The translations under genes were made by a program, and so were the position numbers. The notes below the pieces were generated by a model. That model did no database searches, was not told where the DNA came from, and saw nothing but the letters and a program-made list of their open reading frames with translations. From Luzula sylvatica (taxonomy: Eukaryota; Streptophyta; Magnoliopsida; Poales; Juncaceae), in assembly GCA_946800325.1 (NCBI GenBank), contig OX326957.1, forward strand, positions 60,843,070-60,907,069: a stretch of 64,000 nt of DNA, given 5' to 3'. Below are positions 46,928 through 57,536 of the stretch, one piece after another (position 1 is the first letter of the stretch; each line of letters opens with the position of its first letter).

Positions 46928-48606
46928 TTTTATATATATCACTTGATATTAAATAAAATGTACTTTTTCAGTTAAATTTTGATATCAAATCTTTTTTTAT
47001 TACTATCTCAAATAAATATGATACAATGTATTAACTTTTAATAATGTTGTGTGAAACAATTTTTCTATAAGCATAACATAATAATCAATGTTGTCATGAT
47101 GGAGTGATGAAAGTATTTACAATTTACAACATAGATTATGCCGTTCACTTCTAAGTTCTAATATTGTACTATATCTTAAACTTGCACAATTTAAAATTAT
47201 TGATGTGAATCTGTTTAACACATGTTAAACGGTGTATTAATTCAGTCCAACAACTTATTTTTCAAATTTATAAATTTAAATTTGATTAATTATGGACGAT
47301 GGTAAATAAACTTATTAGAAATATAAAATACACTAATGAAGTGTGCAACGAACTTAAATGTTAATGGTTTACAACTAATATTTAATTCGGATGCCAACAC
47401 ATCAATCATACTAGTTGATTTTAAGGTGGATGTATATCACCACTCGATATAATATAAGAAATAACTTCTTAATTTATAAAACAAGCAACACATACAATTG
47501 TTGTTAGTTTAAAAATACTAATTTTATAAATATCACTTGATAGATTATGCCGTTCACTTCTAAGTTCTAATATTGTACTATATCTTAAACTTGCACAATT
47601 TAAAATTATCATGAACTATATACCGTATGTAATAAAATTTTAAAAAGTACGATTATTGGTATATTCATATAAACATGGCCTGGGTATATATATATTTAAA
47701 TGGTTGATGTCGTGGTCATAGGAAATATGATTTCAGTAATAGCCATCATGTCAGAAATCAAGTTTTAAATGATACTATTATTGTCACACTAAATAATAAT
47801 AAATAAAAAATACAATTAAAATATCACAAAATAGTTCTTGTTTAACGCAGCTTTATTCTCGTAAAATATCACAAAATAATTCCTGTTTAAGGCTTGGTTG
47901 ATGTATCAGCATCCAGAACATTGTCTAATTTTAGCTACTCTTTCTCTCTATTTCTTCATTTCATCAATCATCTTCTATTCTTCAATCTTCAACTTGCTCT
48001 CGAAATTATTTGGATCCTTTTTACTTCGTTCGTCTCTTTTTTTTCTCCTTCTCGCCTTAGTCATTGCCCTTTTCATTCTTTCGGTAGTAATCACTTTCTC
48101 GGCAATACCAACAATCGTTGCTTTTTTTATTCGAGAGGTCACATGCTTCATTTGTAATTCTCCCCATCCTCCTTCAAGCCCTCTCCCTCGCAATTAAAAT
48201 TGCAATTTTTTGCAATATTATTTTGTTTTATTTTATATTTGATTCCATACCACATATCATTTATCTGCATTTAATTTACGGTCTTCTTTTCTAAATTTCA
48301 GTTTCACACCTTCGGCTCCCTTCAAGTCCAAGAACCTGTAGTTAAGGTCTGTGAATCAATTTAGTTATGCTTGTTTTAATCACTGAGATGAAAACCTTTT
48401 AATTGTTAGTTTCTAGTAGAATTTTTTTTTAACTTTTCATCAATTGATTAATTTTGGGCAACAAATTACGGCAATTAGAAGGAAATTTTGGCAATTTCAA
48501 AGAAAGAAAATTCTTTTTCAAAAATAAATTCACAATAAACGTCTCATGCCAATACGGAGATACTCCCAACTCTATATTATTTTCGGTTTGTTATAATCTA
48601 ATCTAA
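46928..48606. other. Intergenic with local duplications
   Basis: 47208-47540 repeats host sequence from 45545-45909. A 66-base word starting AGATTATGCCGTTCACTTC occurs identically at about 47138-47207 and 47545-47614. Apart from a doubtful small frame at 47901 no gene is seen. Confidence 0.6.
47901..48197 (+). CDS. Doubtful small hydrophobic frame
   Basis: An ATG-started frame of 98 residues is rich in Leu, Ile, Phe and Ser, with two likely membrane spans (SLYFFISSIIFYSSIF and LFFLLLALVIALFILSVVIT). I recognise no family. Hydrophobic frames arise easily in T-rich DNA, and I see no clear promoter or intron, so this may be chance. Listed only because it is continuous and starts after a gene-like TTGGTTG context. 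Confidence 0.2.
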   Translation: MYQHPEHCLILATLSLYFFISSIIFYSSIFNLLSKLFGSFLLRSSLFFLLLALVIALFILSVVITFSAIPTIVAFFIREVTCFICNSPHPPSSPLPRN

Positions 48607-49252
48607 TCCATCAAGTAACTACACGAGTTTAAATAAACTTACAACAACAACAACAAAAATGCCTCGGCATTTCATCGAACACAAATAAAGCATGAGCTGA
48701 ACATTTCCACTTTCAAATCTTTCATGTAAAATACAATATGGCAATACAAGTGAGGAAAAGAACAAAAAAAATTTCAACAGGAAAAAAAAAGAAGAAGATT
48801 GCCGAGGCATTCTATCAAACACAACAGAGCATAAGTTTACTTGTTCCCACCTTCTACTCTTTCCTATTAAAAAATAATTGGTATAAAAAAAAGTGAAGCA
48901 AAAAACTTACAACAAAACAAGGGAAACAAATGGGCATTTCATCAAACACTTCCAGTGCAAACTTGTTTTCTCTCTTTCTCTCCAAGGATTCGGTCAGGCA
49001 TTTCATCAAACGCAGTCTAAGCTCAATATTCTCTCTTTTTCTGATGCTTCGTACTGAACACAAACAAGCTAAAGCGTGGCACATCAAATAATCCTCCACA
49101 TGACAAAGCATACAACATTAGGCATGATAACACTACCAAACATTTCATCAAACACCTCGCATGCAAACTCAGTTCTCTTTTCTCTTTGAGGATATTCACA
49201 GACATTGCATCAAACAAAACGGAAATTCGATAAAAGAAAAAGAAATGGGGTG

Positions 49253-49463
49253 GTCTGTCAGACAACCACTGCACCGCCCCCACCAGCCGAAGCTGGAAGG
49301 GAACGATCAGAGCCGTTAATCACGCTCTGGTAGATCAGAGCCGTTAATCACGCTCTGGTGCAGTGGTTACGGGTCATCAACCAGACTGTGGTGCCTGTCT
49401 CCTGATCACTCAAGAATACAGTGGTACGATCCTATAGAACAGATCCTGTTCAAGTAAGGTCGT
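49253..49463 (-). pseudogene. Rearranged U3 snoRNA copy
   Basis: The first ~100 nt, including the 5' end, box A and C' box, and the 3' end GTCTGACAGACC are the same as in the copy at 33583-33798. The middle is altered: 28 bases starting GATCAGAGCCGTTAATCACG are repeated in tandem (49306-49333 and 49334-49361), and the hinge and stem found in the other copy are lost. Boxes B/C are therefore present twice and the 3' domain cannot fold normally. The promoter is still intact, so it may be transcribed, but a functional U3 is unlikely. Confidence 0.78.
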
Positions 49464-49485
49464 GCTTCTTCCTCCTCCGTCCGGC

Positions 49486-49527
49486 TATATATACATTGTA
49501 ATATTTCTACGATTAAAACTGGTGGGG
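49486..49527 (-). promoter_or_regulatory. USE-like element and TATA of the second U3 copy
   Basis: TATATATA at 49486-49493 and CCCCACCAGT at 49518-49527, with the same 24-base gap and the same distance to the RNA start as at the intact copy. The upstream element has one base more off consensus. Confidence 0.65.
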
Positions 49528-50859
49528 CTAATGATAAACCGGATAGTACATAAGTGACTAATCAGTAATCAATCTTTGTTTTGTTGTAAAAAGTATATAG
49601 CCCAATCAAACTTTGTTTTTAATGGGTTAGGCCCAAACAACCCTCGAATTCTGTGATTTCAATATTTCCAGGTATAATTACAAAGCTTAAAAATATGTAT
49701 ATATTCTTAGCCCAAATTAATTGATATATTCTTTGGTATTGAAAATATTTTCCAATTAATTTCTAATATTTTTTCATTGATTTGAAATTCATTTGTACTA
49801 ATTAGGTGTTAGGTGATCTTGCCGATCCATCTACTTCCAAATTGATTTATTGGGCACAGTTACAATTTTGCAAAATTATAATATTTCGTTCGTATTACTG
49901 GAGTTGGATTTATACACACTCAATATATTCATTAATCATCAAAATCAGAAGTACACAAATGAGTTTACAATAAAATATTGATAAATCTAATAATTGTACA
50001 ATTCTAAATTCGATATGACAATATGTGAATACAATAATTAATTGAAAAATATATAATTAACGTTTATGGGTAAATTTCGATTGATTTGTCTACTACATGG
50101 ATAAAAAATATATGGTTATTTGTATTAATTGAAAAATATATAATTCACCTCTCTCATTCTTTCTAATTAGTCAATTTCCTCCAATATCTTAAAAGAATAT
50201 GTTTCTAATCATTTATCACATAAACATGTTTCAGATCCTAGAAAGGGCAAAAGGACTAGCAACGTTTTTTTGTTTATATTATCTCATCGATTAATGCAAT
50301 TGCTAGCTACATGTCATTTTTGTGATCTTCATATTGTTTTTTTACTGACTCTCATGTCAAATCGTTTGTTTCACACATTTTTGTGATCTTCACATTGTTT
50401 TTGTGACTAATTTCGTACTCTCGTACAATTATTCCAATTTCATCAAACTGATTTTATGAAATTTTAATTCTGTATTCATAAACTTATTTGATTTCATCGA
50501 ACATATTTTTTCCATAGATCAACCCGACTGCATTGTGGTCCCGAATTGAGTATATCTCAACTTTTTTATTAAAATTTTGGGTGTATATATTTTCTCATTT
50601 TATGCGATTAAAAACAATCTAAACAAATAATCCCGTAAATATCGTAATACCAAAACAATGTTAATTATGTAATGAAAACTCTACGCCATAATTTCATATA
50701 CATAATATTACACGATGAATAAAAATCAAACAGGAAACTATAGTTTATACTCAACTACAACTTAATTCCAGAATAAAAAAAAAAACTAGCAAATAATTAA
50801 TTCATCGTACGTATTACTATCATAATATTTCTAATACCATATTTAAAAATGATGATATT

Positions 50860-51739
50860 TTAATTACCCTCAGACTCATGTGGCTGAGGAGGACCTCGTG
50901 CAATGGGCGGAGCATCATGAAACATGGTCGGTTTTATTTTCGCCTTGTCAACAAATATTACTCGACCATTTAACACCTGTAATTTACTCGATCATTCATA
51001 CGTTATTTACTAATTTACTACGTTGGTTAAAAAAATTTATTAATCATTACCTTCCCATTCATCTCAGTTACGGCCTTGTCGGCTTCTTCCTCAGAAGCGA
51101 ATTTGACAAAACCGAATCCTTTCGATCTGTCCGAGTGTCTATGCGTTGCGACTTGAGCTGAAAAAATGTTGAGAGAAAAAGAAAAAGATGAGAGCAGTAA
51201 ATTGGTAGATAATAGTAAAATTACTTGGAGAAAATGTAAAGCGTAAACCTTCGATTATTTGGCCATATTGCGAGAATGCTTCGGATAGAGTCTCGTCAGT
51301 AGTGGAGAAAGAAAGCCCTGTAAGAATTATACAAATGATTTAGAGTTTAATCAATGTTAGATAGGACAAGCAATACGTCGAACACAACAAGTGCAATTCT
51401 TTCCTCACAAAGCGAAAAGGAGAAAAAAGATGAAACAATCAAAATGTTTGATCAAGAACTACATGGATGTAATGAAATGATAAAAGTTATATGAATGGGG
51501 CAGGAAAGCAATTGATTTAATTAAAAGGGGAGGATCAGATATTATTTTGTACCATTAAGGAAATTTATCGAATTAGAAGGGAAGAATAAGATATTTTTTT
51601 TACCTCCAACAAAGAGCTTATGGGCGATTCCTCTGGCAGAGACGAGCTGACATGGGACACGAAGAGAATTAGGGTTGGAGTTTCGGAGAAGAGAAAGTAA
51701 AGAAGAGGTGCCTCTGGTTCCCAGTCTGAGAGCCGCCAT
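50860..51739 (-). CDS. Small organellar RNA-binding protein (single RRM), four exons
   Basis: Join of 51604-51739, 51249-51317, 51051-51157 and 50860-50976 on the minus strand gives 142 residues. All three introns are GT-AG and keep the frame. Residues 1-38 are rich in Arg, Ser and Leu without acids, a likely mitochondrial or plastid presequence. One RRM follows: RNP2 is KLFVGGLSF (residues 41-49) and RNP1 is KGFGFVKF, with DRSKG before it and [13 protein letters not shown] after. The tail is [16 protein letters not shown]. The layout matches the small RNA-binding proteins such as Arabidopsis S-RBP11 (At5g06210); I also recall an RRM gene at At2g27330, next to At2g27310. The likely role is binding organellar transcripts. 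The gene ends directly beside segmental duplication 1. Confidence 0.88.
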
Positions 51740-52079
51740 GAGTAAGCTTGTGTGCTGGTCCAGTGCGTACGCTCTTCTCTTCTCTCTGAAGAACGATTCT
51801 CAATTGAGACTTCATCGCCAAAAGAAGTCCAGACAACAAAAACCGGGAATTTCATTCCCGATTTTCATTAGTGGGAGTTCTCAGAAAAAACTAACTTTTC
51901 TGAAAAAAAAAAAAAAAAATCTGAACTGGACATTTAAAAAATGCATTTTAAGCAAGATTTTATTTTTATTTATCTCTCTATACGGATTAAACTTATATAA
52001 ATTTGGAGAGAGGTTCTAACCTCCTCCTCCTTGAACAAAAAAGAGTCTACCAGTATAACAAAGAGGACCGGTTGTGTGT

Positions 52080-52145
52080 GATTCCTCTGGCTCGGGGGCG
52101 GACGAGCTGAGATGAGGTTTAGGGTTTAGGGAGAAGAGAATTAGG
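52080..52145. pseudogene. Degenerate copy of part of RRM exon 1
   Basis: ATTCCTCTGGC, GACGAGCTGA and GAAGAGAATTAGG recur in order as at 51625-51673, with insertions between. It lies upstream of the RRM gene on the same strand and looks like a broken local duplication of the presequence exon. Confidence 0.5.
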
Positions 52146-52419
52146 ATCTAAAATAAATACGAGAACTTCACTTCAGTTCTACACGACAATATTAGAAGAC
52201 CCGAGGCCGGTATTACGAAGAGACCCTTAAAATATTCCAATTCAAAGAACTATAATAACTGCAAAATAATTATTAGAAACTATTTTTAATTCGAATAAAA
52301 TTCATTAATTGAGGTCCGGGTAATATTGGGGTTTTTGAATGCGTGATGTCTAATATTATTCATTTGATATTACTTAATATTATAAACAAACAAAATACAA
52401 AATATCGCATTTAATTTTA

Positions 52420-53554
52420 ATTAGTCCCCAAAGATATTTTACCATTCCGTTATTTGGTTTTGAAAACATTTTCCAATTATTTTTTGCTAATTTGGTGGTA
52501 GTTTCATGCATAAGAGTTGAATAACATCTCGAGCTATGTAAATGACCGGATTTACTTTTGAGGTTGACCAAGTTTAACATTTTGGGCTTCAAAGTTCTAC
52601 AGAATAGTTTTTACAAAAAAATTTACTAATTTTGAAGTTAATAATTGACTGCACTGCAAATATTGATAAAATCACATCTTGGAAAACTACTATTTATTGC
52701 AAAATTAATAATAGTAAAAACTACAAATTGCACAGTACATTTTTTTTTTTTTTTTTTTTTTTTTCGAAATTATGAGATAGTTCTATATTCAAAGATCATG
52801 GCATCATGTACTGGCTTCCATTATTAAAATCTTCCTCTTCAAAGTCAAAACCCTTAATTTGATGAGTGAGTTGAATTCTGAAAAGTACTTCAGAATTTCC
52901 AAGAATTAGCTTCTCCAATGAAAACAGAATAATCGAGTTTAGGGACCTGATTTGACAATGACATGGCCATGATACGGTTCGAACCCTGATTTGACATGCA
53001 AATGTGTTTCTAAATTGTCATTTTACAAAAATATATCATTCCAATTATTGATCATAGCAGATTATTTCATGAAAATCGAAACACAAACTGAATCTTTCAT
53101 TCTAAAATTCCATTATTTGTCGAAACACCAATTCATCTTTCATTCTTTCTCGATATAATTATTATTAATGGATCAATTTTCTCCCATATCTAAGAACATG
53201 TTTTTATTCATAAATTCAACAAACAATATTTTCACATCATAGATAGAAAGACTAAGCCAAAACTCTTGGATTATTTGGATATCATCTCATCCGAGAATGC
53301 AACTGTAAATTAAATATATTTTACTTCACAACATTTTTGCAACCTTCATGTTACTTCCATCACTACTTATCATGCTAAATGCAAGCAGTAATTAGTTACG
53401 AAGCTTTTTTTCTATGCCTCTGCATAAATAAATAATAGCCCGAAAAATATTCAATCTGTAAAATAAATAGCACTAATAGAATAGAATTTCAAATCCATAA
53501 AACTAAATAAGCCACCGAATACATACACTTACAATGTAACTTAAAAATAAAGCA

Positions 53555-53585
<31 letters not shown>

Positions 53586-53590
53586 CATAA
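52420..53590. repeat. Segmental duplication 2, copy b
   Basis: The partner of 43413-45300 without the hAT insertion. It ends at the ATT microsatellite immediately downstream of the OTU gene. A run of about 24 T's at 52741-52764 interrupts it. No gene seen. Confidence 0.8.
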
Positions 53591-53624
53591 TCTTTATCTT
53601 TATGAATAATATTCCTCACTTGAC

Positions 53625-55704
53625 TCACTCGGCAGCTTTACCTTTCCTACGATTATCCCCAGAACTGGTCCCCGTTTCCAAAAGATAACAAATCATGGAA
53701 TCGACATCGTCTCCGAAAATACTGTGCGCCTCTATCACCTGCACGTAACTGAATCCCATCGCCATCAACTGCCTCATATTCCCCGTCAACTTATTATTAC
53801 TACTATTATTATTATTGTTGTTGTTGTTGTTTTCTTCCACTCTTTCCCCCGAAGATGCATTTGACGACCCTATAACTGCCAACAGAAAAAGTTAGTAACC
53901 AAATTTTAATATTTTGTAATCATTATTTTGATTTAATACTTGTTGCGGAAGAGGAAGGTTCGGCTCCGGAAGTGAAGGAATGTTGTTGCTGTTGTTGTTT
54001 CAGGTATTCCGCACGAGATGCCTCCATTACCATTCGTTCTATTTCCTTTTCCGTTAATTCCATGTCCGAATAAAACCTTCCTTCTGCTATCAACGCCTGT
54101 CAAAAACAATCATTCAAATTTTTAATTATTATATAATTATAATGTACTGATGACTAATTAATTAATTAATTACATTATCGATTTGGTGATCTTGTTGGGC
54201 TTTTATGGCGGCCTTTACTTGATCTCTATCCGCATTCACCTGATTAATTAATCACAAACAAAGCTTTAATCTTTTGAATTTATTCGAAAAGAAAATAGAG
54301 GGAAATGACGAAAATACCCCTCGGAGAGTGCTGAAGCCGAGGCCGACACCAACGCCCAGACGACGAGGGTCGACGAGAGAGTTATAATGGTTTCCATGGT
54401 GATAACTCAGTCTTATTGGTGGCGTGTCTGTGTTATAGCTGCCTTGAAATATATTTATCGGCTCTGCATAATTATTATTACGAGTTAGGAAATAATAACG
54501 TTACCAAATTTATTTACTATAAATTACCAGTGCTGTACGAGTAGATGTGAATGGGTCGATTATACATCTCTGCAAATGCCTGTATCTCCATATTGTTTCC
54601 GTATACCTGCTCATTGATTATAAATTAGTCATTGATGAGAGAGAACGAGAGAGCCAGAGAGAGAAACAAAAACCTTATCTCTTCTTTTCCTTCTGCAGTA
54701 AGATGTGAAACCTTCAGTTATGAACTGAGAAAAATGATCTCTCTCTCGCTCCTGCATTAATTACAAAAAAATCATTATAAAAAGTTAAAAACGCAAACAA
54801 TGTTTGCGGAAAAGAAATTAATAAATAAATACCATATAATCGACACACATGTGTCTCGCCACGTCATACGCTTCGGGATCGCCGTAGACCTGGTCCGCGA
54901 CGGAACGAAATAGACAATTCCCATCTGGCAACATTCTTCTTATTTCAAATCCCTTCACCCTTCTCAACTCCACTTCAAACATGTGCTCTCTCTCCTTTAA
55001 TCCCCCAAATTTAAATTAAAAAAAAAGAAAGAAATCACCCAATTAATTAGAAAAAAGAAGAGTAGAATAATACTTACAGCATCGGCGTAATTAGAAGGTT
55101 TGGGACAAGGGCCTAGCTCGTCAGCACTGTTGTAGCCGTCGCTCTCTGAAATCGATCTGGGTGAAGAGGGTTGTTGTGGGCCCCGTGTGCCAGACCTTCT
55201 AGAAGATCCTATTCTGCCGCTGCTGTTCTGTCCACCTGAACCCAGTCTTCTAAGGTTGCTGTTATTGGTGGTAGTATTGAGTTGAGACGAGGGGTTTGGG
55301 GGTGGGACAGGTGGCGGAGGCGGGTAAGAAGCAGACCCGATAACTTGTGAAGATCCAATACCCGGTTGAGAAGATCCGGTTCGGATGGGATTATCGCTTA
55401 GATGGATACTGCTTATTGCTTCGGTTAGTTGAGAAGAGTTTGTGGATTCGTCGTTTGAGGGTTCGTTTTCTGATAAAAGATTGTCGTTTTTTTCTTGTTT
55501 TTCTTCTGTAGATTGTTCTATGATTTCGTTCTCTGAAAGATTGGAATCTTTTTCTTGATCTTCGTCTCTTGTGACGGAAGAAGAAGAAGAAGAAGGTGGG
55601 GTAGTAGAGGAGGGTTGAGATTGAGGCTGAGAGGAAGGAGGAGGTGGACGGTTCTGATTGGACGATGAACTTCCTGATCCGCGAGGGACGAAAATCCGAG
55701 TCAT
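53625..55704 (-). CDS. OTLD1: OTU-domain deubiquitinase with C-terminal UBA-like domain, eight coding exons
   Basis: Join of 55078-55704, 54833-54994, 54674-54751, 54528-54606, 54318-54463, 54174-54239, 53940-54096 and 53625-53875 (minus) gives 521 residues in one frame; Arabidopsis OTLD1/OTU6 has about 505. Residues 1-200 are Ser/Pro-rich and probably disordered, starting MTRIFVPRGSG. The OTU domain follows: MLPDGNCLFRSVADQVYGD carries the catalytic Asp-Gly-Asn-Cys, and LSYHHGNHYNSLV supplies the catalytic His. The C-terminal part has a Gln run, then a UBA-like segment (GFSYVQVIEAHSIFGDDVDS) and a basic RRKGKAAE end. OTLD1 removes ubiquitin from histone H2B and represses target genes with a histone demethylase. 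A donor TTATCTG|GTAATTTC near 56095 suggests a 5'-UTR intron. The exon 1-2 joint is a few residues short of the Arabidopsis form. Confidence 0.9.
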
Positions 55705-57397
55705 CTTATCTTGCTTTTAAGATTCAACCAGCTCTGTTCTTCGAGAATCAGGAAAGGATTAAGCGAAAAGCATCCTACCACCGAAAGCAAATCTCAGAGG
55801 TAATAGCAGATATCAGAAGCAAAGTCTTTGTTTCTGGTTCGGACTTTGGGGGAAACGATACCAATTCCCCAGCCAACAGACTCGTCACCTCCGAGCAAGC
55901 TGGATTCTTGTCCCAGTGCGATAGACCTATGGAGCATCACCTTGTCAATTCTCATGCCCTTGTCAGAAAACCCTAGCTTATACACACTTTCTTACTATTC
56001 ACCCAAGTCAGAAATACCCTGACAAAAACCCTAAATCAACAAAAACTAAAACGAAACAAACACGACAATTGAAACACTAATCGAATGAGAAATTACCAGA
56101 TAAAGACGATGAAGATGGAGAATCGGGAGCTCGGGACGGAAATCAATGGCGATTGATGGAGGGATAAAAGAGGGGTTTGAGTGGGGGAAAAGAAGGAGAA
56201 GAAGAGAGAGTGGGTGGGGTAAAGGGATAAAAAATTATGTAAAGAAAAGACTTATAAAATACAGAGGAGAGATAAAGTAGGAGAAAGCGGAGATAAATTG
56301 GGGACAAAATTATTTTATTTCCACTTTTGATTTTACACGACGTATATACTAATATTTACGTGTTGTGGTGTTATTGGGTTTGAAGAGGAAGATTGTGAGG
56401 TGGTGGGGTTTTGTTGCGTTGACACGTTGTATGGTGAAGGGTTGTAGCAATGAGATGTGAGGATTGAGGGGAGACTTTTGTGAAGGGAAAAGACTGCGTT
56501 GCCTTTTTATAATTTGTATTTGTAATGGAGTATGAATTTATGGAGGTGACTGACACGTGGCGGTGAAGGAACGAACATGAGATGGGCAGGGAGAAAAGGG
56601 GTCCTGTGTGGTTATGTATGTGGCGGTTCATCTCAAAGACACATTGTATTTATTAATTTTGTGAGTTAATATGAAATTTAATATTTTATTACGTACATGA
56701 ATCATGTATTAGATGACTGTATTAGATGAATATCGAATTATTAGTCAATTTAGATACTTATCAATTTAATTATATTTGAAAATGATAAAAATCAATTAAT
56801 AATATCAATAAACGAATAAAAAATTATTGTTAAATATCCTCTTATTAAATAATCGATGTATTTCATTAAATTTATATAATTTCAAAATGAGTCAAGTTTT
56901 TTATTATAATTTATAATTCACATCAATGAAATAAAATCAACTCTAATTCGTTTTTTTTATTATATTTTTTTAATCTATTTGATTTATTATGTCTTTTAAT
57001 CAAAAGATAAGATCAAAACAAGTTGAAAATATCATATCTTGATAAAAAAAAAATTAATATAGTAATCTATTTATGTCAATATATTGCCAAAATCATAAGT
57101 TTTTCTAGTTTTTCTTTATTTTTAGCACATTTGATATAGTTTTATCTTTTGTTATTGTTCAAGTAAATACGAATTGTGAGAGAGAAGTATTTTCTTGTTT
57201 TCTTTTTCAAATTGTAACTTACTTATCCATCTCCGAGGAAAAAAAATGTTAAAACAACAAAACTATATTTTTTTCATTACATGTTGCATCAACAAAAATA
57301 AATCATGATTCGTATGTTAATTTTTGGTACGATGATCAAATTTTTGGCATATTTTATTCTATCTCTGAAACGGTACACAAAGAGACGTCGCTTGTTT
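55705..57397. other. 5' UTR, UTR intron and promoter of the OTU gene, then AT-rich spacer
   Basis: The UTR intron probably spans about 55750-56095. CT-rich promoter-like sequence on the minus strand continues to about 56600. From 56640 to 57397 there is AT-rich DNA without a recognisable gene. Confidence 0.45.
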
Positions 57398-57533
57398 TCA
57401 TTTGTTCATTTTTGACATGATGATCAAATTGTGAGTGGACTCGTTTTTCTTTTCATTAGTCTTTTTATTTTTCATTATTGCATCTGAGGACATGCCACCT
57501 CGATGGGACCTCATGTGTCGGTGCACGATTTTC
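57398..57533 (-). pseudogene. C2H2 zinc-finger frame, 3' part, split by a CACTA element
   Basis: The minus strand resumes the frame of 60582-60766 exactly after the three-base target duplication. It supplies the histidine half of a zinc finger, VHRHMRSH (H-x3-H), then a basic Lys/Asn-rich tail ending at a TGA at 57398-57400. Without the insertion the two parts would make a continuous 106-residue frame. Confidence 0.7.
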
Positions 57534-57536
57534 ATT

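Larger units (their letters stand above)
48607..50815. repeat. Segmental duplication 1, copy b
   Basis: The partner of 32807-35464 in direct orientation. It ends at the 3' side of the RRM gene, while copy a starts just after the F-box gene. It contains the rearranged U3 copy and the recurrent GTGTTTGATGAAATG phrases. Nothing else gene-like seen. Confidence 0.82.

Noticed and set aside
47975..48193. Basic minus-strand frame opposite the small hydrophobic frame
   Set aside because: Complement of a T/C-rich stretch without domain or gene context.
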